Part shown: positions 10,876 to 19,519 of the stretch, one piece after another
Layout: each line of letters starts with the position of its first letter
Position numbering within the stretch: position 1 is the first letter of the stretch
Source of the DNA: Fimbriimonadaceae bacterium
GTDB taxonomy: Bacteria; Armatimonadota; Fimbriimonadia; Fimbriimonadales; Fimbriimonadaceae
Direction: 5' to 3'
Length of the DNA: 64,000 bases
Assembly (NCBI GenBank): GCA_025934835.1
Contig: JAICWL010000002.1
Coordinates: 1 to 64,000, forward strand
Notes under the pieces: generated by a model
Seen by the model: the letters and a program-made list of their open reading frames with translations, nothing else
Databases searched by the model: none
What the model was told of the DNA's origin: nothing
Position numbers and translations under genes: made by a program

Positions 10876-11928
10876 TTGAGCTTCCCGGCACGCCTGGATC
10901 GATATCTTGCGAGTCGCTCGCGCAACGTCATCCTCGTCGCGTCCTTGGCGCTGGCGATCCTGATCGGCGTCGCGGGTTTCTTTATGCCCGCCGACTTGCT
11001 CATCTTCTACCTCGCCCCTATTTTCGTCGCTTCGTGGTACGGCGGATGGCGCGTCGGCAGCGTTATATCCATCTACTGTGCGCTCGCCTGGTTCCTGAAG
11101 GAGGCCGTGATCGCGGGGATCAACGGAGTCGACGCCGTGGAGATTTGGGCTCTCGTCGCCCGGCTTGCGGTCTTTCTGCTCATCACCCGAATCGCGTCAA
11201 TGCTGCACCACCGATCAAGGCTCCAAACGGAGCTCACGCACTTCATCGTGCACGATCTGCGCTCCCCGATCGCAAGCGCCATAACCGGTCTCCATACGCT
11301 CGAGCAGATGGGATCGGTTACCGATGCATCTTCGAAGGAGATGGTGTCGCTGGCCCTCGTATCGAACCAGCGCGCATTGGATCTCGTGAACTCGATCTTG
11401 GATGTTTCGAAGCTGGAGAGCGGCAAGATGGAGGTTCATTATGACGAGGTGGACCTCGCGCATTTGGTCGATCAGTGCTTCGCGCACGTGGCCCTTTGGG
11501 CCAAGACGCAATCGGTCCGGCTGGCACATTCGGAGACGATCGCAAGGGCCACCGTGGACCCGGCGCTGACGACCAGGATCCTGTCCAACCTCCTCAGCAA
11601 CGCGCTGAAATTCAGTCCGGACGAAGGCTTGATTTCGGTGAGCATCGCTCGCGCAGGGCGCGATGGAGTCCACTTCGCGGTCCAAGACCAGGGCCCCGGA
11701 ATCCCTCCGGAACACGTCGATACTATCTTCGAGCCGTTCAACCAAGTGAAGGGCACAAAGGGTGGTACGGGCCTTGGGCTGACCTTTTGTCGACTGGCGG
11801 TGCAGGCCCAAGGGGGCAAAATATGGGTTGAGAGCGTTTCAGGCAAGGGTACAACGATGCACTTCGTGATTCCGCATCCGCAGGACCCCGCCGCGGCGAG
11901 CAAACCCGTACCAGAAGCAGCTTCTTGA
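10876..11928 (+). CDS. Membrane sensor histidine kinase
   Basis: H-box [18 protein letters not shown]-box [18 protein letters not shown]-boxes [18 protein letters not shown] and [16 protein letters not shown] start. Confidence 0.9.
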   Translation: MSFPARLDRYLASRSRNVILVASLALAILIGVAGFFMPADLLIFYLAPIFVASWYGGWRVGSVISIYCALAWFLKEAVIAGINGVDAVEIWALVARLAVFLLITRIASMLHHRSRLQTELTHFIVHDLRSPIASAITGLHTLEQMGSVTDASSKEMVSLALVSNQRALDLVNSILDVSKLESGKMEVHYDEVDLAHLVDQCFAHVALWAKTQSVRLAHSETIARATVDPALTTRILSNLLSNALKFSPDEGLISVSIARAGRDGVHFAVQDQGPGIPPEHVDTIFEPFNQVKGTKGGTGLGLTFCRLAVQAQGGKIWVESVSGKGTTMHFVIPHPQDPAAASKPVPEAAS

Positions 11929-11932
11929 ACCC

Positions 11933-12277
11933 ATGGCTGAAATCGAGACCTTTCCCAACCCTGCGCCAAACCGTAACTACGTGATTCGGCACGTATGCCC
12001 GGAGTTCACGAGCGTTTGCCCCAAAACCCGCCAGCCGGACTTCGCGACGATCGAGCTCGAATACGTGCCCGACCAAAGCTGCATCGAGCTGAAATCGCTC
12101 AAGCTGTACTACTACTCGTTTCGAGATGAGGGGATTTTCTTCGAAGCTGTGATCAACCGCATCCTCGACGAGCTTTCAAGCGCCACAACACCCCGTTGGA
12201 TGCGTGTTACCGGGCACTTCAACGTTCGCGGCGGAATCAGCAGCGTGGTCACAGCGGAAACAGGGAGCCGGGGGTGA
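11933..12277 (+). CDS. queF: NADPH-dependent 7-cyano-7-deazaguanine reductase
   Basis: [54 protein letters not shown] is the QueF signature. Confidence 0.95.
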   Translation: MAEIETFPNPAPNRNYVIRHVCPEFTSVCPKTRQPDFATIELEYVPDQSCIELKSLKLYYYSFRDEGIFFEAVINRILDELSSATTPRWMRVTGHFNVRGGISSVVTAETGSRG

Positions 12278-12370
12278 GTGTCGAGTGTTGAGCGGGTAGT
12301 AACGCTTGACCGGCCGAACACCAAAACACCTAGCACCCACCTCCCAACTCCCGCGGGCTGAAACGGCCAA

Positions 12371-14554
12371 CTAATGAGACCAAGCGCTGGTCGCAAGCTT
12401 GCTGCGGCTGATGCCAGGGCCGGCGAGCGCGACTTCCAGAGAGGCTGCTCCCCCGCCCTGGAAATACTCCAGGCGCAGCAGATGCTTGCCGGCTTTCAGT
12501 GCCACCTGGCCATCGCGCTCGGTAGGAGCGTGAAGGCCGTCGTTCGCCACGACGAGGTCTTGGTCGATGTACAGTTTGGCTCCGTCGTCCGAGGTCACAC
12601 AAAACGTGTACACACCGTCCCTCGGCACTTCCACGTAGCCAGTGAAGAGCAACGCGAACGTGCCCTCGCGGGTCACACCAAGCGACGGCTCGGGGCAAAC
12701 ACCTGAATCGGCTGGTGTCAGGGCCGAGAAATCCGGCAGATTCTTGAATGTTCCCGGATACGCAGCCCATTGCAGCCCAGGGACCGTCGAGGCGCTCGCC
12801 GCGGGCCGCAGGACCTCCTTCTTGTACTGCCGCGTCACAACCCGACTCAGCCGGCCGTTATGAAGCGTGGCTGCCTTCAGAGTCACGCTGTCGCGCAGCT
12901 CGATCGGATGATCGTAACGCGGCGATTCCTCCGAAGGATCCGAACCGTCGAGCGTGTATACGACCGGGTTCTCTCTGTCCTGACGTTCGAGCACCAGTCG
13001 CGTGCGATCGGTAAACACCACGTCGCCGGACCCAAACTCTGGCGGCGCAATGTAGTACTTCACGCCCAGCGAATCGAGCCGGTCGAGGTCGACTGCCAGC
13101 CGGCCCCGAAAGTCGTTCCAATTGCGCTCGCGCTGCGGCGACCAAAACACTTCGGATAGTGCCAGCAGTCTCGGGAAAACCTGTCTATCGGTGTCCGCGG
13201 GCTCCGGGGTGAGCTCGGCCCAAATGTTGCCTTCCCCTCCGAGAATGTGCTTTGCCTGCTCGGGACTTAGCTCCGGCGGGACAGGCTCGAACGAGTAGCT
13301 CTTCTCGACGGGAGTCGTTTCGTAGTTGTAATCCAAGTAGCAGTGGCTCGTTGGAGAGCTGATTACGTCGTGGCCCGATTTGGCGGCGGCCACTGCCCCA
13401 TCCATGCCTCGCCACGACTGCACAGTTGCGCCTTGCGCCAAGCCACCCTCCAGAATCTCATCCCATCCCACGAGCCGCCTCCCCTTGCTGGCGAGGTACT
13501 TGTCGATGCGACGGATGAAGTAGCTCTGGAGCTCCTCTTCGTTGCTCAGGTGCTCGGCGGCCATTCTGGCTTGGCAACGGGGGCAGTTGTGCCACCGGTC
13601 TTTGGGCACCTCGTCGCCCCCGATATGGATGAACTTGGACGGAAAGAGGTCCATGACCTCGTCCAGGACATTTTCAAGGAAGGTGAACGTCTCCTCACGC
13701 CCCGGGCAGTACACATCTCCGTAAACTCCCCACAGCGAAGGAACCTTGAATGGGCCCCCCGTACAGGAGTTTTCAGGATAGGATGCCAGCGATGCGTCGC
13801 AATGCCCCGGCATCTCGATTTCGGGCTCGACGGTGACGAAACGATCGGCCGCGTACTTCACGATCTCGCGCACGTCGTCCTGTGTGTAGAAGCCGCCATA
13901 GGGCTTCCCGTCCTCGATTCTCCAAGCGCCAACCTCGGTCAGCTTCGGATATCGCTTGATTTCGAGACGCCACCCCTGGTCGTCGACGAGGTGCCAATGC
14001 AGCACGTTCAGCTTGTGCATCGCAAGCAGATCGATGTAGTGCTCCACAAACTCTTTCGTTCGAAAGTGTCGTGAAACGTCCAGAAGCAGTCCGCGCCAAG
14101 GGAATCTCGGCTGATCGAAGATCGTGGCGGAAGGGACATCCCAACCCCTTCGGCCCCGCTCGAGCATTTGCAACAGCGTCTGCACTCCGTAAAACAGCCC
14201 GGCCGGCTGCGGGGCGCGAATGATGACGCCGTTCGGGCTCGAGAGAAGCTCGTACCCCTCTGCTCCAAGCTTGGGATCTACTCCAACGCAGGTTAGCGAG
14301 ATGACGTTGCTCGTGGAGTCACCCACGTGCACTTCGGCCCGCGTCTTGCCCTGAAGCTTATCGGCGAGGTAATTGCCGATTCGGAGCGCCTCATCCGACC
14401 CCGGCTGCGCCGCGATGGCGACGCGCGTTCCAAGATCGAACCCCCCCCGCCGAAGCTCCATGTGCGCCGGCGCGGGCACTATGGAAGGACGGCGGGCAGC
14501 CCCCGATACGACGACGAAGGGAAATGTGGCGAGCAATGCAGCCCAGAGACGCAT
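12371..14554 (-). CDS. Beta-N-acetylhexosaminidase (GH20) with C-terminal PA14-like domain
   Basis: GH20 motifs (WRGLLLDVSRHF, LHWHLVDDQGWRLEIKRYPKLTEVGAWR, FIHIGGDEVPKDRW); PA14-like FTGYVEVPRDGVYTFCVTSDDGAKLYIDQ. Confidence 0.93.
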   Translation of the reverse strand: MRLWAALLATFPFVVVSGAARRPSIVPAPAHMELRRGGFDLGTRVAIAAQPGSDEALRIGNYLADKLQGKTRAEVHVGDSTSNVISLTCVGVDPKLGAEGYELLSSPNGVIIRAPQPAGLFYGVQTLLQMLERGRRGWDVPSATIFDQPRFPWRGLLLDVSRHFRTKEFVEHYIDLLAMHKLNVLHWHLVDDQGWRLEIKRYPKLTEVGAWRIEDGKPYGGFYTQDDVREIVKYAADRFVTVEPEIEMPGHCDASLASYPENSCTGGPFKVPSLWGVYGDVYCPGREETFTFLENVLDEVMDLFPSKFIHIGGDEVPKDRWHNCPRCQARMAAEHLSNEEELQSYFIRRIDKYLASKGRRLVGWDEILEGGLAQGATVQSWRGMDGAVAAAKSGHDVISSPTSHCYLDYNYETTPVEKSYSFEPVPPELSPEQAKHILGGEGNIWAELTPEPADTDRQVFPRLLALSEVFWSPQRERNWNDFRGRLAVDLDRLDSLGVKYYIAPPEFGSGDVVFTDRTRLVLERQDRENPVVYTLDGSDPSEESPRYDHPIELRDSVTLKAATLHNGRLSRVVTRQYKKEVLRPAASASTVPGLQWAAYPGTFKNLPDFSALTPADSGVCPEPSLGVTREGTFALLFTGYVEVPRDGVYTFCVTSDDGAKLYIDQDLVVANDGLHAPTERDGQVALKAGKHLLRLEYFQGGGAASLEVALAGPGISRSKLATSAWSH

Positions 14555-14666
14555 CAGATCATGCTAGCATGTCGGCGTCGGTAGAACCACTTGAGTGCTC
14601 TGGACACCGCCCACTTAACCCTAAGGGCAAAGAATTACGGGGATTTATCCCCCGCCGGGAACTTTT

Positions 14667-14682
14667 TGGCATAAATCCTGCT
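14667..14682 (+). promoter_or_regulatory. Candidate sigma54 (-24/-12) promoter upstream of a prepilin gene
   Basis: TGGCATAAATCCTGCT compared with consensus TGGCACRNNNNTTGCW: GG and GC elements with correct spacing, two mismatches. Confidence 0.35.
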
Positions 14683-14778
14683 GCACGAAAGGAACTAAGG
14701 GTAGATTAAAGACGTCTCAACAATCATCGGGTTTTTGCGGCTGCCCGGGTTTCGCAAGCCGATAGGAGTCCATATCTT

Positions 14779-15636
14779 ATGAGCCAAAAACGAGCCTTTA
14801 CGCTCATTGAGCTTCTGGTTGTCATAGCAATCATTGCAATTCTCGCTGCCATCCTGTTCCCTGTCTTCGCACAAGCGAAGGCTGCCGCCAAGGGCGCCGC
14901 TAGCATTAGCAACGCCAAGCAGGAGACGCTCGCTGTCCTTATGTACAGCGGCGACTCGGACGACGTCCTTCCTTTGGGAACGGCGTGGAACACGGGTCAC
15001 GACCAACTTTGCTACGGTGCAGGCGCATGCTTTGCGGTCTGGTCCTGGAGCGTTCAGCCCTATATGAAGAATACGGGCCTGTTCCACGACCCGCTGGCCA
15101 CGCCGAATCCTTCTCGCCCGACGGCGCAGGACAACTTTGACTCGTACTACATCCAGTACGGCTACAACTACACTTGGCTGAGCCCGACCGCCGGCAGCCC
15201 GCAGCGGTTCAGCGGCCAGTCGGCCACCGCCGCCGCAGCTCCTGCGGATACGGTTATGATCGGTTCCAAGTGGGCCAACAACGAGAACACCAGCGGATTC
15301 GACTGGGGCACCGGCTTCCCGCCTGACGAGGGAATGCTCGCCGCCGCAGCGATCGACGTGCCGGACTGCTGGCACATCGTGCAGTGGTGTCTCGACAGCT
15401 GGGGAGAGCCGAGCTTCTTCGCCGATACCCTGCTGAACAAGAACGAGGTCGCCGGCGCTTTCACCGGTGGTAACTCCGAGCGATCGAGCGGTTCCATGGT
15501 CATCGGTTGGCTGGACGGCCACACCAAGAAGATGAAGCCGGGCGCACTCGCCGCAGGTACCAACTGGACGCCCAAGACGGCCGACAGCGCCGTCGTGGTC
15601 AACGACCCGACCAAGTATCTTTGGGACCTTCAGTGA
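14779..15636 (+). CDS. Prepilin-type N-terminal cleavage/methylation (type II/IV pseudopilin) protein
   Basis: [35 protein letters not shown] and C-terminal WLDGHTKKMKPG. Confidence 0.93.
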   Translation: MSQKRAFTLIELLVVIAIIAILAAILFPVFAQAKAAAKGAASISNAKQETLAVLMYSGDSDDVLPLGTAWNTGHDQLCYGAGACFAVWSWSVQPYMKNTGLFHDPLATPNPSRPTAQDNFDSYYIQYGYNYTWLSPTAGSPQRFSGQSATAAAAPADTVMIGSKWANNENTSGFDWGTGFPPDEGMLAAAAIDVPDCWHIVQWCLDSWGEPSFFADTLLNKNEVAGAFTGGNSERSSGSMVIGWLDGHTKKMKPGALAAGTNWTPKTADSAVVVNDPTKYLWDLQ

Positions 15637-15851
15637 TAAGACTACTCCTAGCTGCCATCGTTGCCTCCGCCGTCCTCGTCGGATGTGGGTCTAGTGAGCC
15701 GCCTGCGGCTCCTGTGGGCTCGACCACCGAAAAGGCGGCGCCTGCCAAGCCTGGAGCAGCCAAGATGAAGGGCCTAAGCCCGGATTCTCTGACCGTTCCG
15801 CCGGGCGCGACGAGTAACGTCGGCTCGAAAGTTGGCGGGGCCGGAGGCTAA
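15633..15851 (+). CDS. Small lipoprotein coupled to the prepilin gene
   Basis: GTG at 15633 overlaps the upstream TGA (GTGA); encodes MIRLLLAAIVASAVLVGCGSSEPPAAP... Confidence 0.7.
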   Translation: MIRLLLAAIVASAVLVGCGSSEPPAAPVGSTTEKAAPAKPGAAKMKGLSPDSLTVPPGATSNVGSKVGGAGG

Positions 15852-15942
15852 AGCCTTCCCTCGGAGCTAGGAATAGGGCGATTCGTTTCGCCCTAAATAG
15901 ACTTCGGCGAGTTCCCTCAGTTGGGAGTTCGCCGATTTTATT

Positions 15943-17166
15943 TCAGTTCTGCCATAGGCTTTGGACCGGTAGCGCCCACAGCGCCCTTCCGAATCGCTCG
16001 GCGGAATGTCCTCGATGAAGCACGACTCCGCAGGCGAAGCGGGGGCCAGCGAGCTCTGCAAGGAACCGAAGGCCGACGAAGTCTTCAGACGTGGTGGCTT
16101 TCGCGACGCTCACCTCGACACCCGCTACGCCGCGCGGCCCTGCGTCCAACACGAAATCCACCTTGAGCTTCTTCAACGTCTTGAGGTGGGCCAAAGTCGG
16201 CCGGTCGTCCGAAGCAGGAGTGAGCTTCTGGAGCTCCATCGCCACCAGATTTCGCAGAAGCGGAAGCAGGCGGTCCGGATCACGAAGCGATCGCTCATCG
16301 ATCTGCGCCACTCGGCACGCAAGTCCGGTGTCGGTGAGATACAGCTTGGAGGTTTTGGCGGCGCGAACGGAGCCTGCCGGGCTCCACGCCCGAATCGGCG
16401 TCAACAGGAAAACGGCCTCGAGCAGATGGACGTATCGGGCTAGCGTGGTATCGGCAATGCCCGTCTCCTGCGAAAGTGCAAGCACATTAATCGGCTCGCC
16501 CACCCGCCCCGCAATCGATCGAAGCAGCCGCGGCAGCTTGGTCATCCCCTCGATGTTAGCCAGGTCGCGTACGTCGCGCTCGAGGATCGTGCGGACATAG
16601 GAATCGAACCAGGCTCCTCGTCTCGTCACTGAACGTCCGACCGGCTCCGGATACCCGCCCCGCACGATCCGCATCTCGAGCGGCGTTCCGTCGGGGCTGG
16701 CATTCGGAGGCTCGGAGCTACCGCCAAATAGCCAGTCGATGAATCGGCCAGGCGCCCCATCGATCTCGGCCTGCGAAAGCGGGAGTAAGTCCACCACCTC
16801 CATTCGCCCTGCGAGCGAGTCGGCCATCTTTGGGAGCGCGAGCACGTTGGCCGAGCCGGTCAGCAAGAAGGATCCGGGCGAGCGTAAGCGGTCGACCTTC
16901 GCCTTCATCGCCAGGAACAGCCCCGGGGCTCTTTGGACCTCGTCGATCGCAACGGGCGGTTCGTAAGTAGCCAGAAACTCGGCAGCTCGGTCTCGTGCCA
17001 GATCCAGCGGCCCAGGATCATCCAGAGTTACCACTCGCCTGCCAGTCTGCGCAGCGATCTGCCCGACCAATGTGCTCTTGCCCGCCTGACGCGGGCCATG
17101 CACCAAGACGACGGGAGTGTCGGAAAGAGCTGCCTCGACAATCGGGCGTGCAAATCGCTGGAACAT
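15943..17166 (-). CDS. AAA ATPase with DUF4143 domain
   Basis: VLVHGPRQAGKSTLVGQIA (Walker A), VAIDEVQRAPGLFLAMK (Walker B), LLTGSANVLALP, C-terminal DUF4143-like FVLDAGPRGVAGVEVS. Confidence 0.92.
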   Translation of the reverse strand: MFQRFARPIVEAALSDTPVVLVHGPRQAGKSTLVGQIAAQTGRRVVTLDDPGPLDLARDRAAEFLATYEPPVAIDEVQRAPGLFLAMKAKVDRLRSPGSFLLTGSANVLALPKMADSLAGRMEVVDLLPLSQAEIDGAPGRFIDWLFGGSSEPPNASPDGTPLEMRIVRGGYPEPVGRSVTRRGAWFDSYVRTILERDVRDLANIEGMTKLPRLLRSIAGRVGEPINVLALSQETGIADTTLARYVHLLEAVFLLTPIRAWSPAGSVRAAKTSKLYLTDTGLACRVAQIDERSLRDPDRLLPLLRNLVAMELQKLTPASDDRPTLAHLKTLKKLKVDFVLDAGPRGVAGVEVSVAKATTSEDFVGLRFLAELAGPRFACGVVLHRGHSAERFGRALWALPVQSLWQN

Positions 17167-17205
17167 CGGCCCAGCATAGCAGATCAGCCGTTCAGCGCGG
17201 AATAT

Positions 17206-17224
17206 TTCCCCACGCAGTGGGGAA
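17206..17224 (-). terminator. Possible terminator hairpin after the NlpC/P60 gene
   Basis: TTCCCCAC-GCA-GTGGGGAA perfect inverted repeat; weak A/T tail on minus strand. Confidence 0.4.
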
Positions 17225-17230
17225 TCGTGA

Positions 17231-17935
17231 CTATCTTCTCGCCGCTACGAGGATCCGCTGCCAGCGGGATGTGAGGTAGTCGGTCGCAACGCCGTGGTGG
17301 CCTCTCGAACTGTGGACGAAGTACCCGTTGCCCAAATAAATTCCGGTGTGGCCGATCTTGCCTCGTTTGGATTCCCAGAAATATAGCCTGTCGCCCGGCT
17401 GCAGGTCTTGTAGCCGCTTGATCGGCTTTCCTACCAGCGCTTGCTCGGCGGCGGTCCTCGGCAGCTCTACGCCGCCGATCGTGCCATACATCCTCTTCAC
17501 GAAGCCGGAGCAGTCGATTCCATTCCGAACGTCGTTGCCGCCCCAGACGTAGGGCGTTCCAAGGAAGTTCAGCGAGTAGTCGGCAATCGCTGAGCCGGTG
17601 CGTGATGCGACAAGCTGCCTCCCTCGCAATCGACCGGGTGAGCTCGTTTCGGTGGTCAGCTCATATGGAAGCAAAGCGATCGGCTCCTTGGGCGCGTACC
17701 CGAAGATACCGTTTTTCAGGAGCACCATCACGTACTTTGATTTGTTGGATGGACGCACAACCAGGTACTCATACGGCTTGACCGAGTAGTAAATGCGCGA
17801 ATGCGTGCTCGGAGCGGCGAAAATCTTGGTCGCGGAGGTCGCCTGGCCCAACTGCCCCACGACGACGTTATCGCCAAGCGCGGCTGCCCAACACGCGGCC
17901 ACGATAGCGCAAATCCCAATTCGAAGCATCTTCAT
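17231..17935 (-). CDS. NlpC/P60 family cell-wall hydrolase with SH3-like domain
   Basis: GTPYVWGGNDVRNGIDCSGFVKRMYGTIG...RLYFWESKRGKIGHTGIYLGNGYFVHSS. Confidence 0.93.
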   Translation of the reverse strand: MKMLRIGICAIVAACWAAALGDNVVVGQLGQATSATKIFAAPSTHSRIYYSVKPYEYLVVRPSNKSKYVMVLLKNGIFGYAPKEPIALLPYELTTETSSPGRLRGRQLVASRTGSAIADYSLNFLGTPYVWGGNDVRNGIDCSGFVKRMYGTIGGVELPRTAAEQALVGKPIKRLQDLQPGDRLYFWESKRGKIGHTGIYLGNGYFVHSSRGHHGVATDYLTSRWQRILVAARR

Positions 17936-18004
17936 GTCGGTCGAGTTATTGTACGGTCCAATGATAAGACCCGATCCGTCGCCGAATCATTCGGCACAGT
18001 ATTA

Positions 18005-18697
18005 TTATCGGCTCCCGATGGCCACGAGCTTGAGGCCGTTCAGGATTTGCAAGCCATCTGTGTAACCGAGCAATTGCTTGGTGGCACGTTCCGGATGCGG
18101 CATCAATCCCAGCACGTTTCCGGACTCGTTCAGCACACCGGCGATCGCGCCCGCAGATCCGTTCGCGTTGTGCTCGCTTACTTGGCGTCCATCGGGGGAG
18201 ACGTACCGGAACGCGATTTGTTCATTGTCTTCGATGCGCCGCATGATCTCATCGTCGACCACATACCGGCCTTCCCCGTGCGCAATCGGAATCCTGAGCA
18301 CTTTTTCCACTCCCCTCGTCCAGATCGAAGTTCGATTCTCGGCGGCAAGGAACACGTCCTTGCATATGAACTTTTGCCCTTCGTTGAGAACGAGCGCGCC
18401 GGGAAGCAGACCGGCTTCGCACAGGATTTGGAACCCGTTGCATGCGCCTATGACCGGCCCCCCGTCTCTCGCAAACTTCACGACGGATTCCATTATCGGC
18501 GAGTGCGATGCCATCGCGCCGCATCTCAGGTAGTCCCCGTACGAGAACCCCCCGGGGATAAACACCGCATCAAATCCTGCGAGGCTTCGGTCTTCGTGCC
18601 AAACATACTCGGCCCGCATGCCCACGTCGTCGCGCAAAGCCCATAGCGCGTCCTGATCGCAGTTCGACCCGGGAAACCGAAGGACCGCGACCTTCAT
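18005..18697 (-). CDS. purQ: Phosphoribosylformylglycinamidine synthase subunit PurQ
   Basis: MKVAVLRFPGSNCDQD, GGFSYGDYLRCGAMASHSPIM, GACNGFQILCEAGLLPGAL. Confidence 0.97.
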   Translation of the reverse strand: MKVAVLRFPGSNCDQDALWALRDDVGMRAEYVWHEDRSLAGFDAVFIPGGFSYGDYLRCGAMASHSPIMESVVKFARDGGPVIGACNGFQILCEAGLLPGALVLNEGQKFICKDVFLAAENRTSIWTRGVEKVLRIPIAHGEGRYVVDDEIMRRIEDNEQIAFRYVSPDGRQVSEHNANGSAGAIAGVLNESGNVLGLMPHPERATKQLLGYTDGLQILNGLKLVAIGSR

Positions 18698-18927
18698 CGA
18701 ACCACCTCGAATCGGTAATCCTCGATCACCGGATTGGCGAGCAGCTTGTCGCACATCTCCCTTACGCGAGCATCGGACGGCTCGTCGACCTGAAGCTCGA
18801 TGAGCTTTCCAATGCGCGCCTGTTCGACCTCATCGAAGCCGAGCTTCTTGAGCGCGACCGCAACTGTTCGGCCGGCAGAATCGAGAAGTGACGGCTTCAG
18901 CGTAACGTAGACGCGCACGTTGGCCAT
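18694..18927 (-). CDS. purS: Phosphoribosylformylglycinamidine synthase subunit PurS
   Basis: MANVRVYVTLKPSLLDSAGRTVAVALKKLGFDEV; 4 nt overlap with purQ. Confidence 0.93.
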   Translation of the reverse strand: MANVRVYVTLKPSLLDSAGRTVAVALKKLGFDEVEQARIGKLIELQVDEPSDARVREMCDKLLANPVIEDYRFEVVR

Positions 18928-18952
18928 GCCTGATTTTGGCATAGCCCGCTGG

Positions 18953-19519
18953 TCAGTTGCGTTGCCAGGTGCGAGCGAGGCTGACGCGGTCCCTCAGGCT
19001 GAGCTTCTGCAGCACGCTGGCTAGGTGCGTCTTTACGGTGTTCGGACTTATGCTCAGTGCGTTGGCAACTTCGGCGTTCGTCATGCCGGAGGCCACCAAC
19101 CCCGCAATCTGCCTCTCCCTCTCGCTGAGGTCTCGATAAGGGTCGTTGCGCATTGCTAGATGCGGGACGAGCTCCGCGATAGTCTCCGCGACGGTCTCCG
19201 AGGCCAGCTCTTTCGTCAGAAATGCGTCTGCCCCGTACCGCTGGGCTTCGGAGCGCGCGCCAGAGCCGTAGCCCGTCATGACTACGACTTTGGCTCCGCC
19301 CGATATCTGCTTCAGATTGGGGATCTCCGCGCAGCCCAGAGAGTCTGGGATGCGAAGGTCCATCAGAATCACATCCGGTTCTTTCTCTGCGCAGCACCGC
19401 TTGGCCTCGGCCATGTTCGTCGCAGTTCCGACGACCTGAATCCGCCCGTCGAGTTCCAGCACGCGCTGAAGACCACCGATGACCATCCTGTGGTCGTCCA
19501 CGATTACGACGTTGATCAT
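18953..19519 (-). CDS. NarL/LuxR-family response regulator
   Basis: REC (VDDHRMV, LMDLRIP) plus LuxR HTH (LSERERQIAGLVASGMTNAEVANALSISPNTVKTHLASVLQKL). Confidence 0.95.
   Translation of the reverse strand: MINVVIVDDHRMVIGGLQRVLELDGRIQVVGTATNMAEAKRCCAEKEPDVILMDLRIPDSLGCAEIPNLKQISGGAKVVVMTGYGSGARSEAQRYGADAFLTKELASETVAETIAELVPHLAMRNDPYRDLSERERQIAGLVASGMTNAEVANALSISPNTVKTHLASVLQKLSLRDRVSLARTWQRN

Noticed and set aside
15943-17166. AAA/DUF4143 ATPase as a possible defence gene
   Set aside because: This family is common and isolated here; no toxin, nuclease or mobile genes nearby
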